Positions 52,470 through 54,542 of a stretch of DNA of 54,542 bases are shown in pieces (within the stretch, counting starts at the first letter, position 1; each line of letters starts with the position of its first letter). This DNA is from Syntrophales bacterium (GTDB lineage: Bacteria; Desulfobacterota; Syntrophia; Syntrophales; Fen-1087), in NCBI GenBank assembly GCA_030656035.1, contig JAUSOK010000034.1, forward strand, positions 1 through 54,542, given 5' to 3'. The notes under the pieces are model-generated. The model was given only the letters and a program-made list of their open reading frames with translations. It was not told where the DNA came from and ran no database searches. The position numbers were made by a program, and so were the translations under genes.

Positions 52470-54344
52470 TCATTCTTTGAAAGTCATCCTGAGTTCATAG
52501 ATTCCGTCGGCGATCTTCTTTTCAAGGTCAAAACCGCCCTGCTCAAATGTATGCAGCATGGGTTTGTTTTCCGCGAGAACTTCTGCGGTAAAGCCCAGCA
52601 GACCTTCCCGTCTGGCCAGGTAGGTCAGGTAGGACAGCAGTTCCGTTCCGATGCCGCGTTGATGATAATCATCGCGCACGGCAAAGGCCACTTCGGCCGT
52701 ATGCAACTGATCGTCAATATAATATCGTCCCACGCCCAGAATGTGCTCCTTGCCCTCCTGGGATATGACAGCCAATACGGCCATTTCCTTGCTGTAATCA
52801 ATGACGACCAGCTTCTGCAGGCGTTCGTGCGGCATGTCTTTACGCACCGACATGAAGCGGCGGTACATGCTCTGATCAGAAAGGGAGTAAACAAAGGTTT
52901 TCAGCAGGGGCTCGTCGCTCATTTTGATGGGCCTGAACAGAAGACTCACCCCCTCCCTTGTGGTCCGCCAGGTCTCCAGATGTTCCGGATACTCGCCGCT
53001 TTTACCGGGCAGGAAGGCCTGGTCGCGATAAATCAGATCAATCTTTTTGGCTTCCTCGATCAGCCAGTTTCTGAATTTGGGATGGGCGATGCCGATCAGT
53101 TCCATGGCCCGTTCGCGCATATTCTTACCGTGCAGATAGGCGATCCCGTATTCGGTGACCACGTAGCGGACATCCCCCCGGATCAGGGTGGCTCCGGCGC
53201 CCTGCCTCAGGCATGGAACAATCCGGGAAGCCACGTCGGAGGCAGCGGTGGATTGCAGGGTCAGGATGGCCTTGCCCCCTTTGGCCAGAACCGCCCCGCG
53301 CATGAAATCCGCCTGTCCCCCAACACCGCTGTGGGACATCGTCCCGATGGATTCCGCCGTGGCCTGTCCGGTCAGGTCAATTTCCAGGGCGCTGTTGATG
53401 GCGACCATGTTTTCCTGACTGGCGATAACCAGAGGGTCGTTGGTATAATCAACCGTTCTGAACTCGATGGAGGGATTATCGTTGAGATAATCATAGGTAT
53501 CCTTGTGTCCCATGCAGAAGGTGGCCACTGTTTTCCCGCGATTAACGGTTTTTCGGGAATTATCGATGACCCCTTTTTGCATCAGCGCGATGATGCCGTC
53601 GGTAACCAGTTCGCTGTGGACGCCCAGGTGTTTTTTGTCGGAAAGGTGAGACAGGACGGCGTTGGGGATCCGGCCATAACCGACCTGGATCGTGTCGCCG
53701 TCCTCGATCAGCCGGGAAACATATTTACCGATTTGCCGGGCGATGTCCGTATCCGCTTCCGGCTGGTATTCCAGAAGCAGCTCGTCATAGGGGACCAGAT
53801 AGTCCACATCATTGACATGAATAAACGTATCGCCGTGAACGCGCGGCATGTGGGTATTGACCTGCGCCACGACGAGCCTTGCCTTTTCCGCCGCCGCTTT
53901 CACGATGTCCACGCTGATGCCGAGACTCATATAGCCATGATTGTCGGGCGGCGACGTCTGAATCAGGGCGATGTCCACACGCACCAGGCCGCGATGAAAC
54001 AGATCCGGGACCCGGGACAGGAAAATCGGGGTATAATCCGCCAGGCCCTTGTTGACGGCATCCCGGGTACTGTCGCCGATAAAAAAGGAGTTGTGGCGGA
54101 AATTCTGCTTGAATTTTTCCGTGGCATAGGGCGCCACCCCCAGGCTCCGCACATGCAGGACTTCCGCGTCAAAAAAGGCCTTGGGATTGGATTTGACATA
54201 GCGGATCATCTCTTGAACCAGATGCTGGGGTTCGGCGCAGGCGGAACCGATAAAGATACTGTTGCCCCGGCGGATATGACCGAATATCGTTGTTAACGGT
54301 TCAAATTTGCCTGGATATTTAATTTTCCAGTCATTCGGCGACAT
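52470..54344 (-). CDS. Acetyl-CoA hydrolase/transferase (4-hydroxybutyrate CoA-transferase-like) fused to a C-terminal GNAT acetyltransferase domain
   Basis: N-terminal CoA-transferase family features (GSACAEPQHLVQEMI, VTDGIIALMQKGVID, GGQADFMRGA, VVTEYGIAYLHGKNMRERAMELIGIAHP), then GNAT features (LLFRPIKMSDEPLLKTF, AEVAFAVRDDYHQRGIGTELLSYLTYLARREGL). Confidence 0.88.
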   Translation of the reverse strand: MSPNDWKIKYPGKFEPLTTIFGHIRRGNSIFIGSACAEPQHLVQEMIRYVKSNPKAFFDAEVLHVRSLGVAPYATEKFKQNFRHNSFFIGDSTRDAVNKGLADYTPIFLSRVPDLFHRGLVRVDIALIQTSPPDNHGYMSLGISVDIVKAAAEKARLVVAQVNTHMPRVHGDTFIHVNDVDYLVPYDELLLEYQPEADTDIARQIGKYVSRLIEDGDTIQVGYGRIPNAVLSHLSDKKHLGVHSELVTDGIIALMQKGVIDNSRKTVNRGKTVATFCMGHKDTYDYLNDNPSIEFRTVDYTNDPLVIASQENMVAINSALEIDLTGQATAESIGTMSHSGVGGQADFMRGAVLAKGGKAILTLQSTAASDVASRIVPCLRQGAGATLIRGDVRYVVTEYGIAYLHGKNMRERAMELIGIAHPKFRNWLIEEAKKIDLIYRDQAFLPGKSGEYPEHLETWRTTREGVSLLFRPIKMSDEPLLKTFVYSLSDQSMYRRFMSVRKDMPHERLQKLVVIDYSKEMAVLAVISQEGKEHILGVGRYYIDDQLHTAEVAFAVRDDYHQRGIGTELLSYLTYLARREGLLGFTAEVLAENKPMLHTFEQGGFDLEKKIADGIYELRMTFKE

Positions 54345-54392
54345 TTGCGGCTTTGCCTCTCATTTTCCACCGCAATTTTTCAGAAAATAGAG

Positions 54393-54454
54393 GACCTGTC
54401 AAGGTGAAAGACAGAAAATTCTATTTTGTGATAGTCTTTCAAACTTGACAGTCC
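54393..54454. repeat. Imperfect interrupted palindrome upstream of the CoA-transferase/GNAT gene
   Basis: GACCTGTCAAGGTGAAAGAC (54393-54412) versus GTCTTTCAAACTTGACAGTCC (from 54434); inner AAAAT-TCT-ATTTT. Confidence 0.6.
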
Positions 54455-54542
54455 GCGCTCTTTCAAGGTAAGCAAGTCCAATGAATTTGACCGGATTGAT
54501 TCCAAGATGCTTTTTCATCTCTATGTGAGGTTGGATTATGAA

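Noticed and set aside
52551-54296. 581-aa plus-strand ORF
   Set aside because: Lies entirely antisense to the CoA-transferase/GNAT CDS; composition is a typical shadow ORF and no family motifs were recognised.

Overview
The window looks like a deltaproteobacterial (Syntrophales-like, inferred from gene content only) core-genome segment. Left to right: (i) a minus-strand block of partial rimO, ftsK and plsC; (ii) a plus-strand block of hldE kinase domain, DUF4416, yicC, gmk, rpoZ, pyrF, rlmB, a pilC-like gene, tRNA-Pro (minus strand), DUF1178, and a cysteine synthase fused to a CysRS-like protein; (iii) a tRNA cluster Thr-Tyr-Gly-Thr-[rpmG]-Trp; (iv) secE-nusG-rplKAJL-rpoBC, the str, S10, spc and alpha ribosomal operons; (v) an EF-Tu domain II-like orphan, folC, lptD, rplM-rpsI, argC, canonical cysS; (vi) minus-strand PAS/histidine-kinase-like/REC and CoA-transferase+GNAT genes. 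Most of it is ordinary housekeeping. The most unusual items are: the cysteine synthase::CysRS-paralogue fusion, which has altered HIGH and zinc-ligand residues and coexists with a canonical cysS; a sensor kinase whose H-box His is Asn and whose receiver domain is degenerate; a perfect 19-bp inverted repeat (GGGACAGCGCCCC type) between rplE and rpsN; the absence of fusA from the str operon and of tufB from the tRNA-secE locus; and candidate attenuator structures at rplL/rpoB, rpsJ/rplC and rplA/rplJ. No CRISPR array, prophage or transposase gene was seen. All calls come from reading the sequence and from family knowledge; no searches were run.
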